Source: Hofstenia miamia (lineage: Eukaryota > Xenacoelomorpha > Acoela > Hofsteniidae). From it: a DNA stretch of 64,000 nucleotides. Numbering within the stretch: position 1 is the stretch's first letter; each line of letters starts with the position of its first letter. The notes below the pieces were generated by a model. The model was not told the origin of the DNA. It was given only the letters and a program-made list of their open reading frames with translations, and ran no database searches. Below are positions 1 through 14,450 of this stretch, piece after piece. The position numbers and the translations under genes were made by a program. Where the stretch lies: positions 644,885 to 708,884 of the forward strand of contig CABFPE010000196.1 of NCBI GenBank assembly GCA_900660155.1. The letters run 5' to 3'.

Positions 1-2044
1 TTAATAAGTTTAATAAGTGTCATCAAAACATTTTTTATAATAAACTTTTCAAAATACATTTTGAGACGTATCGGAATTGGAGGATACCCTTTCATAACTT
101 GTAGCATAAATAGCTTTCTTGTCTCTGCAGTATATGTCTTCCAGATTCATAATGGGTCTTTGTGATGCTTACTTTCCGATGATTCATTGATTGGTATTGG
201 CTGAGATTTCTGACTATTCATATTCTGAATCGTAAGCAAAATGAATGCCAATTGCAAAAAAATTTAGTTACAAAAATTTATTTTTTTAGGGTCCGTGGGA
301 CACTCTTCGACTCCCATTCAATTTCCATAATAGTATTGTCGTGAGGTTCAATTGGGATTTCAAACAAGCATTTTTCATGGAACCAATGTTCGCTGATTGA
401 CACCATCTATTCTTGTCCAAGACTGTTTGGCTATACATAGGACAGATGTGTTTTCATTGATAAAATGTTCTGAATTGCAACTAAAGAAATAACAGTTGTT
501 GTAGAGACCTCCATTGAGGGTTTTCCGTCTGACGAGTTTATGAATTTCTAGAATATTTGGTATAGGTGCGGCCACTTCAGTCAGATCAGGTTTATTTATA
601 AGTTTGTAAAGTCACTCAACCTTCACACATAAATTTTAGACTGCAGCCTATGCGATCTATTTGCCCTTCGTAATGATAACCTTCGTTATAATAACTCAAA
701 TATTTCTAAATATCAGCTGCACATCCATCACTGACTAAAACGACTCTCAAGGATTTTCTACCAATTTTTGATATAGAGTGACTTTTGACCAAATTTATAC
801 AAGAAACTGAACTTATTCCATTGTTTTTTGGATTTCGTCATTGTTTCTACAATAACCGCAAGCTGTAAAAGCTTTGAAGGCTACATTTTCAAGCTAAGTA
901 GTTTCACAAGTAAATGTTTTAATTACCTCACTGAAAATAGAACTTATTATATATAAAATCTGTAAGATGGAATCATTAAAATTACTATTGTGCAAAATCG
1001 ACATAGCCACGCAAAAACGATAATCCATTAGATGATCATTGTTTCCGATTTCCGATATACTTTTCAGAAACCTGATTTTTGACAGAGTCCACAAAAAGTT
1101 GAGTTATACAGTGCAAATTCCATCCTACAGATTGACAAGTCAACATCAGCGGCGGTTTTTAGAATAAAACAATGTTTCAACGAAATTTTGCGTTGCGATT
1201 TAAGAACTTTAGTGCATCATTCATTTTTTCATAATTGATTTTTTACTTTTTGAGGGAAATGCTCTACTAACTTAAAATAGTATCTAATTCTCACCCAAAT
1301 ATTTATAATTTTTCAGCGAAATAATTATTGAATTTAACAAAAAATTCATAATTTAAATTAAAGTAAAGATTAATAGAGCAAATCAGGCTGGTAGCAAGAA
1401 TCTATACTTTAAAAATAACTTAATATTAGCACAACTGAGTTTATATGAACCAAGGGTGCATTTACCATTTTTTGATTTAATTTCATCAAGCCCTTCAATA
1501 TTTATCGTGAAAAGAACACCCTCCTAAAACACATTTACCTACAGACTAGTAGCAATAAATGGTTAGCGAAATTTATGTAGGTTGCAATCAATAGGGTGTT
1601 TCTGAGTATTTTTTTTAAATATCTGCAATTTCGCAGCAAGGAAATTTTAATTTTGTATTGAGCTACATGTTTTTTTCCATTTTGATCTGGAAATATTTTA
1701 AATGTAAATCGAAAGTAGTTTCAAAACAAAAATATTGACTTTGTTCAGATAGACTACACTTTTAAAGGGCTTCATTGAAAAGTCTTCCAACATCGAATTC
1801 TGGTTGTTGAGTTTTCGATAATTTTGGAGACATTGAGCGTTGCCAAATCGCCTAAACAAGTGATAAACTACTTTTTAAATATTGCAACTATGATGATATA
1901 ATTATAAATTAATTAAAAAAATTAATGTGTACTGCAGTTTTTAAGGATTTCAACACCTGAAAGAGCATCAATGAAACGAAGAAAAGCTAAATGTACGCTT
2001 TCTGATTGACCGATATTTTGATAAGAATTAGCATTTCAGACAGA
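1..2044. other. Intergenic DNA, no recognisable gene
   Basis: AT-rich sequence in which I see no credible gene. The longest open stretches are short minus-strand frames at 375-575 and 894-1094. The first stays open upstream to about 600 and has a fairly protein-like composition, but I recognise no family and no clean splice sites or start. Treat both as unsupported. Confidence 0.5.
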
Positions 2045-2619
2045 GGTGTAAAATATAGTATGGCAATAATATGGGTAGTCTAAAATCCCATTATTGATAT
2101 GGTGATTATCCTCACAAAAATAATTATAATAATGGCCATTATGGAAAAATAGAGGGAAATTTGTTATCAAAAACTGTTAACTCAATATTCAAATTGTTAA
2201 AGATGATTTGCCAATAAATGTGGTTGGAATACCAAATAAACATTTGGTATTTTATTTGAAAATATTTTACCAAATTTGGTAGAAAATTCAATGAAAATCA
2301 AAGGTTTGCTAAAAATTTTCAGCAGGCTACGGTATTGAATAATAATTACATTTATGCCTTTGCTAAATTTCTCTCATTAAATTGGCAATAAAGTGAATTG
2401 TTCTGCGTTTTGAATGTGTATTTCACAGACGTAAAATGCAGGCATTTTCCATGATTTTTACCTTCAAAAACCACGTTTGAATAAAACCATTATGGGAAAA
2501 TTATTGTGAAATATGGTACCAACTTCCATAAACAAAGGCCTTACTAAAATCCTATCAATTCCAGTATGGTATGATATGGTAGCTCAATTATTGACCTCAG
2601 CCCATTATTGATTTACACC
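2045..2619. mobile_element. MITE-like element with GGTGTAAA inverted ends
   Basis: The left end reads GGTGTAAA (2045-2052) and the right end reads TTTACACC (2612-2619), its exact reverse complement. Further in, both ends carry CAATAAT/TGGG-type words in inverted orientation (about 2060-2090 and 2590-2612). The 575-bp interior is AT-rich without coding potential, as expected of a non-autonomous DNA element. No clear target-site duplication is visible, so the exact ends and the superfamily are uncertain. Confidence 0.4.
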
Positions 2620-4630
2620 CAAGATTACAAAGCAATGAAAATGATGAATTTAGATAAATTGATCAATTGTACGTATAAATTGCTTAATCACTTCACAAAG
2701 AACTCCTTCAAATAAAGGCTACAACTATATGGAAGTTTTTTAGTAGAAATCGTATCAATACCAGACTTTTCATTTAAGCAAGTCTATGCAAATATTTGTT
2801 TGCATATTATTACACTCAAGACTTGTTTGTAGGCAAATTCGAAATATCCAAACAAACGAATGACTGGGATATTGAGGTTTATTTATTATTGCAAAACAAA
2901 TATTTTTATATATCTACATGTACTGTGTAAAGTAATACCTGTGGAGATGGCGTTAAATCTGGTCGATTGAAAGGGGACGTGTATAAACTTCTATTCCTGT
3001 TTAGTCCAATCTAAATTACGAGAGCAATGTTAAACATGCGAAACTAATAATTCGTATTTGAAATTGAAGGGCTTATTTATGTGTTAACCTAGAGAATGGG
3101 GATCGAAAAATGTGTTCTGAATTGTTAAAAACTACATCTTAGTCTCCATAATTTGGACGCTATAAATCTTCTCATACAAATATTCTTTTGTGTTCATAGG
3201 AACTAATAAAATTATAAATATTCTGAAGACCCTGCAGGATAGAGGAATGTTTTGGATTTCACTTTCGTTCTATCCCGCAAGTTCGTGTAGAGGTGGCACG
3301 ATCACTGACGTCGCTCCTTTATGGGAGATACTTTGAATGAATTTTTATAAACAAACAAATGAATATTTACAACTACTTCAGGCTGAGAAATACACTTTAT
3401 CACAACTGTTTATTATGGAAACAGAGCTTTGACCGGGTTTCGAGTTTGTGGCGCATGCCGGGCTCGTTTTTTGTATAGAGGACCTGAACTTGTCTACTCT
3501 GTTTCGGCAGGGCTCAATGGAAAAGTAATTTTGAATAGATATAAGTTCAAATTTCAAACAGTATAGAATCCTTTAGTTTTAAACTAGATCCAGATTACTC
3601 GATGTTGCTGGAGTATTAAAATCTAAGTCCGACATTCGATCAGTACTCGGCCCGGTCCCAGCCCAGTTCGTTTGGAATCTGGCTCTTTTGCAAACCTGAA
3701 TGAAAACCCATTCACATATATCTATGTTAATATCCTTTACCAAATTTCTTAATAGGCTTCGAGAAAGTTGTCTGAAATTGGGGGGGCAAATTTGTTCTTT
3801 CCCTTAAATGTCCACAGGCCAAGTGGTAAGATTTAGCGAAGTATTTCTTTGCAGATCCTAAAAATAACTAAAAAATAAAAAATTGCCTATATGAATATAT
3901 GATGTTAAAAATATATTTGTTAATTCTAATTTTATGCTTCAATGACTTTGAAGAACCATGGCTAAAATAGAAGGATTCAATTTTTTGTTCGGAAGCGGAC
4001 CTCAAAATGTTTAGTTGGATGGGGCAGTAATTTCCTACAAAAATGCATCCAAATATACCTTGTGAATTTTGTCACCATGAATAGAAAACCTCGGCAGACG
4101 TGATTTGTGAACTAGCTGTGGCTTTGAAAATGATTTGTACCACATAGAATTTTTCCTTTCTTTCGCAGCGACCTAAATGACCGATTAATTGATTTTCATT
4201 AAAATATTATATAATATTTTAATAATAGTAAAAATTGACATAATTCTACATTCACATGCATTGAAATTCAATAGTTCATATAATTTTTTAATTAAGCAAT
4301 CGTATAAATCAAATGTTTACTATTACCCTATCTAGAAATAAATGTCCCGAAAAAATACTTAATAAAGTATTATAACAGAATTTGAAATCGTAAAAATAAT
4401 GGTTAAGACAAATTACTCTACTTGTAGAAAGTATTCTAGTGGATTTGGTAAACGTTTGAACTCGACGATTAACACTAGCAAGTGTTGCAAAGCTGAAGAA
4501 TTTTTGGTCTGAATCATTTCGATATGATTTATCTAAATGTTCAAACTCAAATTTCTTTCTTAAAGTAAAATAGTAGTAGCTAATGAGTCGTGGCTTGATA
4601 ATAACATATTGAAAAACTTATTTCCAGATT
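2620..4630. other. Intergenic DNA, no recognisable gene
   Basis: No open frame with family resemblance. A locally GC-richer patch at about 3420-3700, containing CCGGGCTCG and GGCCCGGTCCCAGCCC, stands out from its AT-rich surroundings and may be an old transposon fragment, but I cannot classify it. Confidence 0.4.
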
Positions 4631-4639
4631 CATTATATT

Positions 4640-7190
4640 TTTTAGCAAGAATGAGTATCAGTATTGTCAAAAATAAACATTGTGGTTGTGCTATTCTCTA
4701 TTATAAAGATTTGAAATTTTCATCAATTCCTACTCTTGAAAATATTGACATCACATGCTTAATTGTGTCTTATTGACTATCTCTCTAAATATTCCCCCAA
4801 TTTCATCAGTATTCCCTCCAACATTAGAAGCAGTAATTGATGCTATTGCTTGCTATAAACGTGAATTAGTTTTATAGCGCAAAAAAGGTTGCTTATTATT
4901 GAATACCTCTCCAATCTTGATCAGTGGTGACTTCGATCTCCCGAATGCCAACTGAACACTTACGTCATCAACCCAAAATTTCGAAGATCATATTCTTGAT
5001 TATTTGTATGATATTGGATTAATCCAATATATTGATGTATCATTACATAAGAGTGGTCACATATTGGATGCAATTCTTTATAATAAAGAACCATTATTTA
5101 TTAAAAAAGTTATTAAGCCCCATGAAAGTATTTTTGATCAGTCTATGGATTTGTATTATGTAGATTTTATGATAATTTCAAAAAATCAATTATTTTTATT
5201 CGACAGGGCAAATAACGTCCTTTTAGAGGAGTATTTCTCCAATTAATTTATGTAAGAAATCTGTGAATATTATTTAAACAGGTCGGAATATACTGACACT
5301 TGGTATAACTGCTTAATGAATATAATGGATTTGTGTATTCCAAAGAGAAGACCTGCTAGACAGATGCTACTTGCTAAACTCTGTTCAAATTCTATTAATT
5401 TATATAACAAAATTTCTTAGCGCTAAAAGTCGCAGCAAATTCAACATTGCAGACGACTTTGCTAATGATCTTTTGATTTCTATTGACTTAGATAGATTTA
5501 TTTATATAAATAACTTTGCTGATGTATCTACAGCAGAGAGTTGTTTTAAACTAATAATGACTCCATTGACATGTAATATACCTAAGTTGACGTTTTTAAG
5601 CGATGTTGAATTTTCACCTGATTATGAAATAGCTACTCAAGTTAATGCATATTTTATTCTATTTTTATCCCCCATTCCTATACTTTTAATCCAGAAGCGT
5701 TATGCAAAACTTATAGTATGGTTAGATTAGTTATTCTACATAGGGCAGTGGTTTTGACAATCTCACCAATATTTTCCTGAAAAGATATTCGAATATCCTC
5801 TAACCAATCGTTTTTGCTCTATTCAAACATTATTTAAATAAGGGAGAATGTCCCACTTTCTGGAAAACAGCACCTCTGTGTGCAAGTTTGGACATTATTC
5901 CGAATTATAAACCAATGAGGACACTATCAAAACAATCACTAGTTTCTGAAAAAATAATCTATAGAACTTCATATCCTATATTTGCCTCAATTTTTTTTTG
6001 AAAAGTCAGTTTGGTTTTGTGAAAAAAGATCTTGCACATTGCAACTACCATCTATAGCAACTACAATAATAACTGAAGTTCTCTACACAAATTTAGAAGG
6101 CTTTCGATAGAGTTGATCACAGCATTTTACTTAGGTAACTTATTAACATCGGAATAGGAAGGAAATTACTGAATTTGATTACATCCTAAATTGAAAGATT
6201 TTAGCCCGTCAAGATTCGTGATTTTTTCTTTGAATGTTTAGAAATAACCAGTGGTATACCCAAGGTTCTATACTTGGGCTTTTACTCTTTATAATTAATA
6301 TTAACGACCTGCAGGACTTTTGTTCAGAATTTACTCTATATATCTTTACAGATGATGTGAAAATTATATCTGATTCACTTCTTGATATATCAGAAGATAT
6401 GTCGAACATTAGTAAGTTGACTGCCTTGAATAGTCTGTCATTCAAAATGAACAAATTCTATTTGATCTCATTTCCGTATTCCTTAAATAAATCAATGTGT
6501 TACTGTTCTGCTCCCATAAATTGTGAAGAGAATGTAAAGACCTTGGCGTCTAAATTGCAAGTAATCTTTCTTGGGAAAAACATGCTTCGAATAGAATAAG
6601 ATATTCAAATATCAAATGAAATATCCCTCTTACTGTGAATGATTCTGTCAAACTAACATTGTATAAATCTTTAGTTTTGAATAAGTTATTGTACTCTTCT
6701 CAAGAATGGTTCCCTCTATTACTGATTAAGATAAGTTGGTAAAGCTGCAAAAGAAATGTGTCAAATTGATTATTTCTTGAATAGATAATAAACATTGATT
6801 AAAAAAATCTTAATCTATTACCCATTTCATTAAAACTAAAATTGGGTGACCTATTACATTTCAACAGACTCCTGAATGAAAAATACGATACCAATATCTT
6901 TGATTACATTTCATCTCTTCGAGAACTGGTCTTGGAACAGATATTAAGCTACTCTTTAGAACTCGAAAACTACTTAGAAGCAAAACGTCACATTTTTACT
7001 TTAACAGAATTGTATCGCTAGCTAATTATGTACATTTATCTTCAGAAATTAACTTTTTGAATTATAATCTGAGGAAAGTAAAGGAGTTGAATGAAGTTTT
7101 CTGGAAATATTTTATAAGTGAATATAAAATAAATAGTAAATGTGCTTTTGCAAGAATTTTAGATATTTGTTTCTAAATTTGAATTAGGTT
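4640..7190 (+). mobile_element. Decayed non-LTR retrotransposon (endonuclease + reverse transcriptase)
   Basis: Broken frames show a LINE-type order. At about 4917-4950 a frame reads SGDFDLPNAN, matching the GDFNLP motif of the apurinic-like endonuclease. At 5004-5200 follows GLIQYIDVSLHKSGHILDAI, its usual C-terminal portion (H-K-S-G-x-x-L-D). At 6234-6370 the reverse transcriptase palm appears: TQGSILGLLLFIININDL, then FTDDVKI where active elements have F/YADDxxL. The segment near 6950-7160 resembles the typical end of CR1/Jockey-group ORF2. Many stops and frameshifts show it is dead. Family placement within the CR1/Jockey group is inferred. Confidence 0.72.
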
Positions 7191-7817
7191 TTGTTGCTAT
7201 TATATTCAGATAGGAACATGGATTTCACTCAGTTTCTATTTTCACAAATCCTCTACAAATGCAGCAAAGCCTTTTTATAAATCAAGAATTTTTTGTACTC
7301 TTCCTACTTTTCTTGAATATTTTTTTATGCCATCAATGAAAAATAATTGTAGCATAATATGTAGAATTTGTTGTCACCAAAATTCCAAAATTCAGCAGGT
7401 ATTGACCAATATTTGTACATGAAATTAAAATTGCATAGAAAAAATATAAGCCAATATAACAAACTATAGTTTAATCGCAACCGATTGTTTACTGATTTAG
7501 GCACCTTTCAAGTAGCATTTGGTGAATTCAATTCAAAGAAATAGCTTAACGTATTAATTAGTAAATACAGGTTTATATGATGGTCCAATTATCTGATTGC
7601 AGATTAATTCAAGTTGAGTAATCAATGTATGAAGGTAAATCAACTTAATACCAGTTTTGCAAAAAGAGCTCACTATAGTTTCCTAACACAAACTTTTAAT
7701 GGAAGTTAATCTATGTTTACAACAACAAAAATGAAAGTGTTGTAAACAAAGTGTACTTTTTTGGATGGAAAAGTAAGATGTATGTTCCTGAATTATACTC
7801 ATTCTATAGAAATCTAC
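7191..7817. other. Non-coding, probably intronic on the minus strand
   Basis: No coding evidence. It lies just downstream, on the minus strand, of the donor site at 7817 that ends the last exon I can place of the 7.8-13.6 kb gene. The next exon was not found, and the retrotransposon relic at 4.6-7.2 kb would lie in the same intron if the gene continues. Confidence 0.3.
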
Positions 7818-10800
7818 CTGCTGAATAGCCCAATGTTCAAGCTGCTTTCTTGTCAAAGGCTTAACGTCAGTTGTAGCAGCGAATGCGCTTTCAGTATATG
7901 AGTGTGTGTAACTTGGCAAAATGTGAACAATTTCATCATAAGTGTGTTCATGCTTATCTTTAGGTATTACATTTTCTTCAATCAATTTTTCGAAGAATGT
8001 TGAATTCTCTAAATTTCTTTAATTAGTTTGTATAAAACGAATGCTGCTTAATAATTAATATTTAATAGTTTGTTAACCATGAAAACTAAATTTCGAAAAA
8101 ATGTGTTATTTTCTGAAAAAAATGGATCAAGTTTTTGAACATTTTATCTACAATCAAGCGTTTACTAACATTTGTAAATGTTCACATAGCGATTGACACT
8201 CTTTAATAATTTCATACTATGGGGTTCAATTTTTTTTCACCTGTGATCTGTGCGGCTAACGATGGTATTTTCATGAAGTATCTATTTTCCATTTTTCCGC
8301 TTTCCCGATCCGTTGGTTGTTTACTACTCACAGTTGAAAATTCCGATGACCAGAGATGCAAGTCCAAGAGTTTGTTTCTGAACGACTCTGAGAAATACAA
8401 TTAAATGCTTCAGAGAATATTTTTTATTACATGCTCCCAAAGATCTGCAACATTGCCCAACAAAGTACCCCATTTATGTCGTTTTTGATAAAGGGAGTTT
8501 TCAAGAAGAGATTTTCGGTCAAATCTACCACTTAGAACTTTAAAATTTCTTCAAGATATCCGAATGGCTCTAAATTGTAGTGGAATAGCGCCAATCACAC
8601 GCACCTATTGCTAGCATTTACAACAATGTTCTTTAATCTCAGTTTCCCGTATTTCAAGTATACAGGAAACGAACAACATCTGGGCCAGACGAACTTCTAT
8701 ATTGCAAATATCTAATCAACTTGATCTCATCTCTGTAAAAATTGAAAAGTTAGTCCTGGTTTGTTTCTGGTCCTATTAGGTGTTTTTTACTAATACTGAC
8801 TCTGAAATCAGTGTATCGATTCTAGAAACGGGACTTGTCCCATAGTTCTAAAATGTATACCAGTAAACATGGATGAAAATTTTTGGACGAACGCCATCTA
8901 GCGAATATACTCTATAGGATAGAAATATATGAATTTATAAAACAATGCTGTTTATTCGCATGCATTTATATAATTATGTAAATGAGATTTTATTAAGACA
9001 TCGCTGTTATTGTAACAAAACGATTGAATGACATGCTTAGTTTTCATTATGCTGTTCATAGCATTTCAAATGCAATTAAGCATCATCAAATTAAACGAAG
9101 TATTCGCAATTAAATTAATCACAAACACCTTCAAATTATTTAAGCCACTTTATCAAATGCACATACGACCTAAATAAGCATGTGACTTTCCAAGAAGCCT
9201 ATCAATAGGCTAAAATCTGAAATTCTATTTGAGGATTATAAAATTTTAATATCTGAATTTCAGGACGCACCTGGTTGATTGCTGTTGCAAAAGTTTTTGT
9301 AAACATAATATCTAAGCAGCGTATTGACATTATTGTCTAATTCCAATAATTGATCATGAATGACGGAGAGAGGTACAGTGTCTTCCTTGTAAATATCTTT
9401 TCTACAGTCTAAAATATTGCTAGTCCTTAGCACATGACTTAAAAGTTTCCAAATTTCCTGCCTTTGAATCTAAATAATTTAATCAAAGCTAAATTATTTT
9501 CTTATAAATAATAAATATTTTCTATTATAAATATTATATTTGTCGTGTTTTTACTGAAGAATCAGCACGATGAAAACCTCCACTCCTGTAAAGCACGCTG
9601 TGATAATGCCATATAAGTTTCTTCTTTCCATGATTGAGATCTCCAATCATAAGTGGAGAACGTCATTGTAGTTTGTTAACCCTAAACTGCTCTGTGTGCA
9701 TCAAATATACAAGCAAGTTTGTGGATAGTTGCAAGCAGTTTTTCACAAGCCCATTAGGAAATTCCTTAAATCTTGAGTTATTTGATAATCTATTGGTGAA
9801 TCCATATATTGGGGAACCTTTCTAATAAACTATTGGTATCATCTGTATCAGTTTGCTGAATAAATATAAATGTTATTATACTGTATAATATTTATTTAGA
9901 ATATACTATCGAAATTTGTTTTTAAAGTGTCAAAAGATTTTAAAGAAATCAGTGATTGAGCAACATTAGGTCCTTGATACTAGGGTTATTGGTTTGAAAA
10001 ATCTCGGGATCCTTAGAGATTGAAAATTTTGAAAAACAGGGGAGATTATGCTGTGCAGTTTTTAGAACTAAGAAAAGCAATAATTCAAAAGTGCTCTTTA
10101 GAAGCAATGCATAGCGTAGCATCATATTTATGAGAATATAAATGTTTTCTATCATCTGATATGATCAATCCGATATCTTACCTCTAGTTCAGAAATATTG
10201 AACTTGATCGTATCGATATCCATATCAATCTCATGCATTTTTTCAATTAATTCACTTTTTTTCAAAGTCATTACTTTGGTTTTCCTAACGTTTTTGTCAA
10301 CCCGTAACTGCAATTTATCACTTAGGTCGTTAATTAAAAACTTCAACTTCGATATGGACTGATATTGGTATAAAACCACGTGCAGCTGTGAAAACTTTTC
10401 AAAATCTCTCTGCTTGAAAATTCTTAAAATCTCTTCATTCTAAAAGTAGATTTTATGAAGTTTTTACTTGAAAAAGTACTAATTGACATTAACACATTTA
10501 TTACACTAATTGGATTTAGAAACAGAAAAACCTGCATTAAATTACTGCAATTTTGTTTACAAATCTAAGCAAAACTAAATGTTGATGAATTATCTCATAC
10601 AATTTAATGGTAGTATCCCTACCTGAACTTTGATAACTTAACAACAAACTGTGTATGACCAAGCCAAATTTTATTGAAAATTCTTAAGTCTTAAAACACG
10701 ACTTTGAGATCATTAAATTTATACAAACATTTCATTTATTAAAAACTTTTAAAAATTTAATATTTGAACAGAAACTCACTTGGTATAGAAATTTATTTGT

Positions 10801-13576
10801 GGCGTTGGCGTCAATAGAAGCAGGCCTTGGTATCTGGGTCAAGCGGAACACTTAAAACTAGACATTGCATGATATTTCTAGACCAATTGCTTCGTTAATG
10901 GAGTAACAGACATTACCAAACAAATAGGGATACGACAGGTGGAAGCTCAGATAGATTGGGGCTCTCAGACTATCAAGTAAAATGCTTTCCAGATGAATAT
11001 TTGCAAATTAGGAAATGCTGCATTTTAAAACAGAAGTTATGTTTGTTACAGTTATTCGATAATGTCTATTTTTAATGTCCATATGTCACAAAAAACCAAA
11101 ATGTTAAAATTCGCAAAGATTTGTTTCTAATTGCGAATTCTTTGCCTTTCTTAACTAAGCTGGTTGCTGCATTAAGTGCTGCTTCTTGGATAAAGTGTTT
11201 TGTTGACCCCTTTATCTGGGTTTTCAATAAACGCCAGGCAGTGGTTACAGTTTTCAGTAAGCCTTGATTGGCTGTAACCTCTATTGTTTTTAATAGAAGA
11301 CTAAACATACAATAATTGAATTTTAAAGGTCAAACTACAGTGGTGACTCTTAAACTATATTTTAAACTACAATATACGTTAATATACTCCTTAATAATTT
11401 GTTTAATGTGCATCAATGTTTAACTTAATTTATATAGGAACTTTTTCAGTCTTTCCTACAGTGATAATTTTAGACTGTGGTTCTATCTCTCTCAAAAATC
11501 GGCAGCCATTATGACACTTAGTAGTTCAATCTTCAATCCAGGATCATTTATGACACAATGGATACATCTATTGAGGAGTAACAATATTACACTTCAATGA
11601 AACTTTCACATGTATAAAGTATGACTTCTATGCCCAATATTTTTGGCAGATTGTGGTCACGGAATTGCTTATTTCAATGTTAGAACAATTTTGATAACGG
11701 GTCAACAATTCGGAGACTTTTACTAGTTTGCTTTAATAATATGTGAGCAAGTATTCAAATTCTAATATTGATTGTGGCTTTCATAATTATGTCTATCCAG
11801 AAAAAATATAGAAATTGATTTTGTTCAATTTTACCGCAGCGTGAAAACACCCCCATGAATACTTACAGTAGATTCGTCCGAAACACCTAGGGTGTTCCTC
11901 GCTTCATAATGAAAGGCTTTATTATTTAGAATCTTATCTGATATTTCGGCAAGTTCATCATCTGATAAATGATGGAGTATTTCCTTTCTTCTATTACTAA
12001 AGTATAACTTCATTTCATCTAATGGATCTTTCTGTAGTCTTTGATTTCGTTTGTGAATTAATGGCAAAATTAAACTGTGATAGCTTTGTTTGAGAATTCC
12101 TAAATAGTAAAACAGTGAATTTTAGCATTATTGTAATTAAAGAAGTTTTGCATGGCTTAAAAATAAATTCTGTTTTACACATTGAACTCTGCTATTATAT
12201 GCTTAAACACTTTACGAAGAATTCCATGTCTACAATCACTAATATATGCATAACCAAAAGCATTAACATAAAAGGTCATGGTTGTGGAGTATGTAGGTGG
12301 GAATACTTATAAATCATTTTTGAAGATGAATATTATTAGCTTATATATACATGAAAGGTGTTAAAGGTATGTAGTTCGTGATGAGATGTGTCATTCTTTG
12401 GGTAGACATTTTAAAATATTTTTGTTTCACATCAAGACCTACTTAATACTATTTTTAAGATTCCTAAATAAAATTCAATTTATTCATTACTTTAAAGGTC
12501 TCATTTATTGATGTTATTGAAAACATGAATATATTTAATGATTTTCAAATTTAGTGGAATTTCTTTAATTATTTTGCTGAAAATTGAATTTTGTTTAAAG
12601 TATTTCAAGAAATTTCGACTAGGAAATGCTTGAAACTCATACTTCATAAAAAAATCAATGTAAGTAACGACCTAAAAAATTGCTTCAATTACCAAATAGT
12701 TGACAGAACCTAAAATATATCTGTTTTTGAGCAAACTTATGGAAACATCCGTACATTATATTGGTAAATGCATAATTGACAGAGTTAAAAACATCGTGGA
12801 AGTGGGCAAAAATTTTTGCACAAAAGGCTATAACAAAAAATCTAATTGCTTATAACTCAATAACAATGCAGCTATCTCAAATCTCAAAACACCACTGAAT
12901 GGAGAATCATTTTTCCGTTTTATTTTCTCGGAGGCTTCTGACTTTGTGCGCGACACATCTAGACGGGACATGGGTGAACTCTTTAAAAAACCAAGAGTTG
13001 TTGTTGTCTTGGGCTTTAGATCCCTCACTGTTTGAATAGTGGGAATGGTAGGAACTCAACATTTTTGCATAAATCGCATTTTCCATTGAAGAAAAGTTAA
13101 CATTTTCAAATATTTCAAAGACAGGAATAATATTTATCTCAAATTTTCACCGTAACTGAGGAGCACACTTACCAATAAATGTTTGCAATTCGCAGAATTC
13201 CTGAATTTCCTAACAAGGTTGGAAAAAATAACTTAAAGATGTGGGCAAAACGATTAAGTATTATATAATGGGCTAACGATGTCATTTAACGATTGCCTAC
13301 TACTAGATTTGTAATATTACTTTCTTATTACTACTCCGTGCAGAAGCTCCTACCACAATAAAATACTTAGAATCAACACCTACCTACTTTATACATCCAT
13401 AGTGAGGCGAATCTAATAACAGATAATCCGCCTTCTAGTCCACGTCCCTTTTCAATTTTAAGAAGTTCACTAATCAATCGACGTTTTCTCTTTCTAAATT
13501 CAGTCATTGGTGATAATCTTATGCTGCTACTGTCTCTTGTTTTTCGGTCAGCTGGTATATGTGAGAAATACTCCAT
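7818..13576 (-). CDS. Unrecognised multi-exon gene with coiled-coil segment (partial)
   Basis: Minus-strand exons, in transcription order: 13576-13384 (ATG at 13576, context AAATGG), 13027-12893 and 12099-11867. These three have canonical GT/AG borders and phases that match exactly (193+135+233 = 561 nt, 187 codons). Less certain are 11278-11156 (borders chosen to fit phase 0), 10439-10182 (good acceptor TTTTAG and donor GAG|GTAAGA, 86 codons) and 8006-7818 (donor CAG|GTAGAT, 63 codons). The start is basic (EFRKRKRRLISELLKIEK). The 10182-10439 exon is Lys/Glu-rich with leucine-isoleucine spacing typical of a coiled coil (SELIEKMHEIDMDIDTIKF). The last exon carries KPLTRKQLEHWAIQQ. I do not recognise the family; a scaffold or cytoskeletal role would be a guess. 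The 3' end was not found. Codon periodicity, open frames and consistent phases argue for a live gene. Confidence 0.6.
8020..10181. other. Probable intron of the minus-strand gene
   Basis: About 2.2 kb between two predicted minus-strand exons. No coding exon is convincing. An open frame on both strands at 8212-8404 and a plus-strand frame at 9634-9825 have no family resemblance. A short missing exon could hide here, because the acceptor of the 7818-8006 exon fits either phase 0 (at 8006) or phase 1 (at 8008). Confidence 0.35.
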
Positions 13577-13599
13577 TTACTAAATTAGATCTTGTAATA

Positions 13600-14086
13600 T
13601 TCCCTCCTATAAATTTATTAAAAATTTTTTCTCTACAACAACGTGTATTATATATACTTGAATTGTTTAGTTTTTATTTAAACCTCTTTACATATCTCTC
13701 AATAGCTCTGGCATAACATAGTAACCAAAAAGTTATTTACTTGCGCTTAAATATTGCATATGTTTAGGATATCTGTAATTCATAATATAAAACATTTAAC
13801 GCAATTGTATGCTTGATGTAATCTCTAAGATATTTCGGAATTTTTCAAAGTTTATTACAGCATCGAATGCTAGATATTGGGGAAAAAATGGAATGTACTG
13901 CCAAGCATGATGAGAGCAGAAAATCGACGTGTTGTCAATTTTTCATGAAAAATTTGTGCTATAAACATAAGCAATGTCTTGAAAAGGTATTTCACACTAC
14001 GCTATAAGAAATTCGTATTGATAAAATCCAACAAAAAAGCAATGGCGTTTGAATTCATTTTTTCATTACTATATACAGTGTTGTGG
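13600..14086. other. Intergenic DNA upstream of the minus-strand gene
   Basis: AT-rich, no recognised coding sequence. It is the likely promoter or 5' UTR region of the minus-strand gene starting at 13576. An acceptor-like TTTAG just before that ATG allows an upstream non-coding exon. Confidence 0.3.
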
Positions 14087-14418
14087 NNNNNNNNNNNNNN
14101 NNNNNNNNNNNNNNNNNNNNNNNNNNNNNNNNNNNNNNNNNNNNNNNNNNNNNNNNNNNNNNNNNNNNNNNNNNNNNNNNNNNNNNNNNNNNNNNNNNNN
14201 NNNNNNNNNNNNNNNNNNNNNNNNNNNNNNNNNNNNNNNNNNNNNNNNNNNNNNNNNNNNNNNNNNNNNNNNNNNNNNNNNNNNNNNNNNNNNNNNNNNN
14301 NNNNNNNNNNNNNNNNNNNNNNNNNNNNNNNNNNNNNNNNNNNNNNNNNNNNNNNNNNNNNNNNNNNNNNNNNNNNNNNNNNNNNNNNNNNNNNNNNNNN
14401 NNNNNNNNNNNNNNNNNN
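14087..14418. other. Assembly gap (332 Ns)
   Basis: Undetermined bases. The gap abuts a (TA)n run at 14419-14447, so it was probably left by a dinucleotide repeat that could not be assembled. The 5' part of the adjacent reverse transcriptase relic may lie inside it. Confidence 0.95.
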
Positions 14419-14448
<30 letters not shown>

Positions 14449-14450
<2 letters not shown>

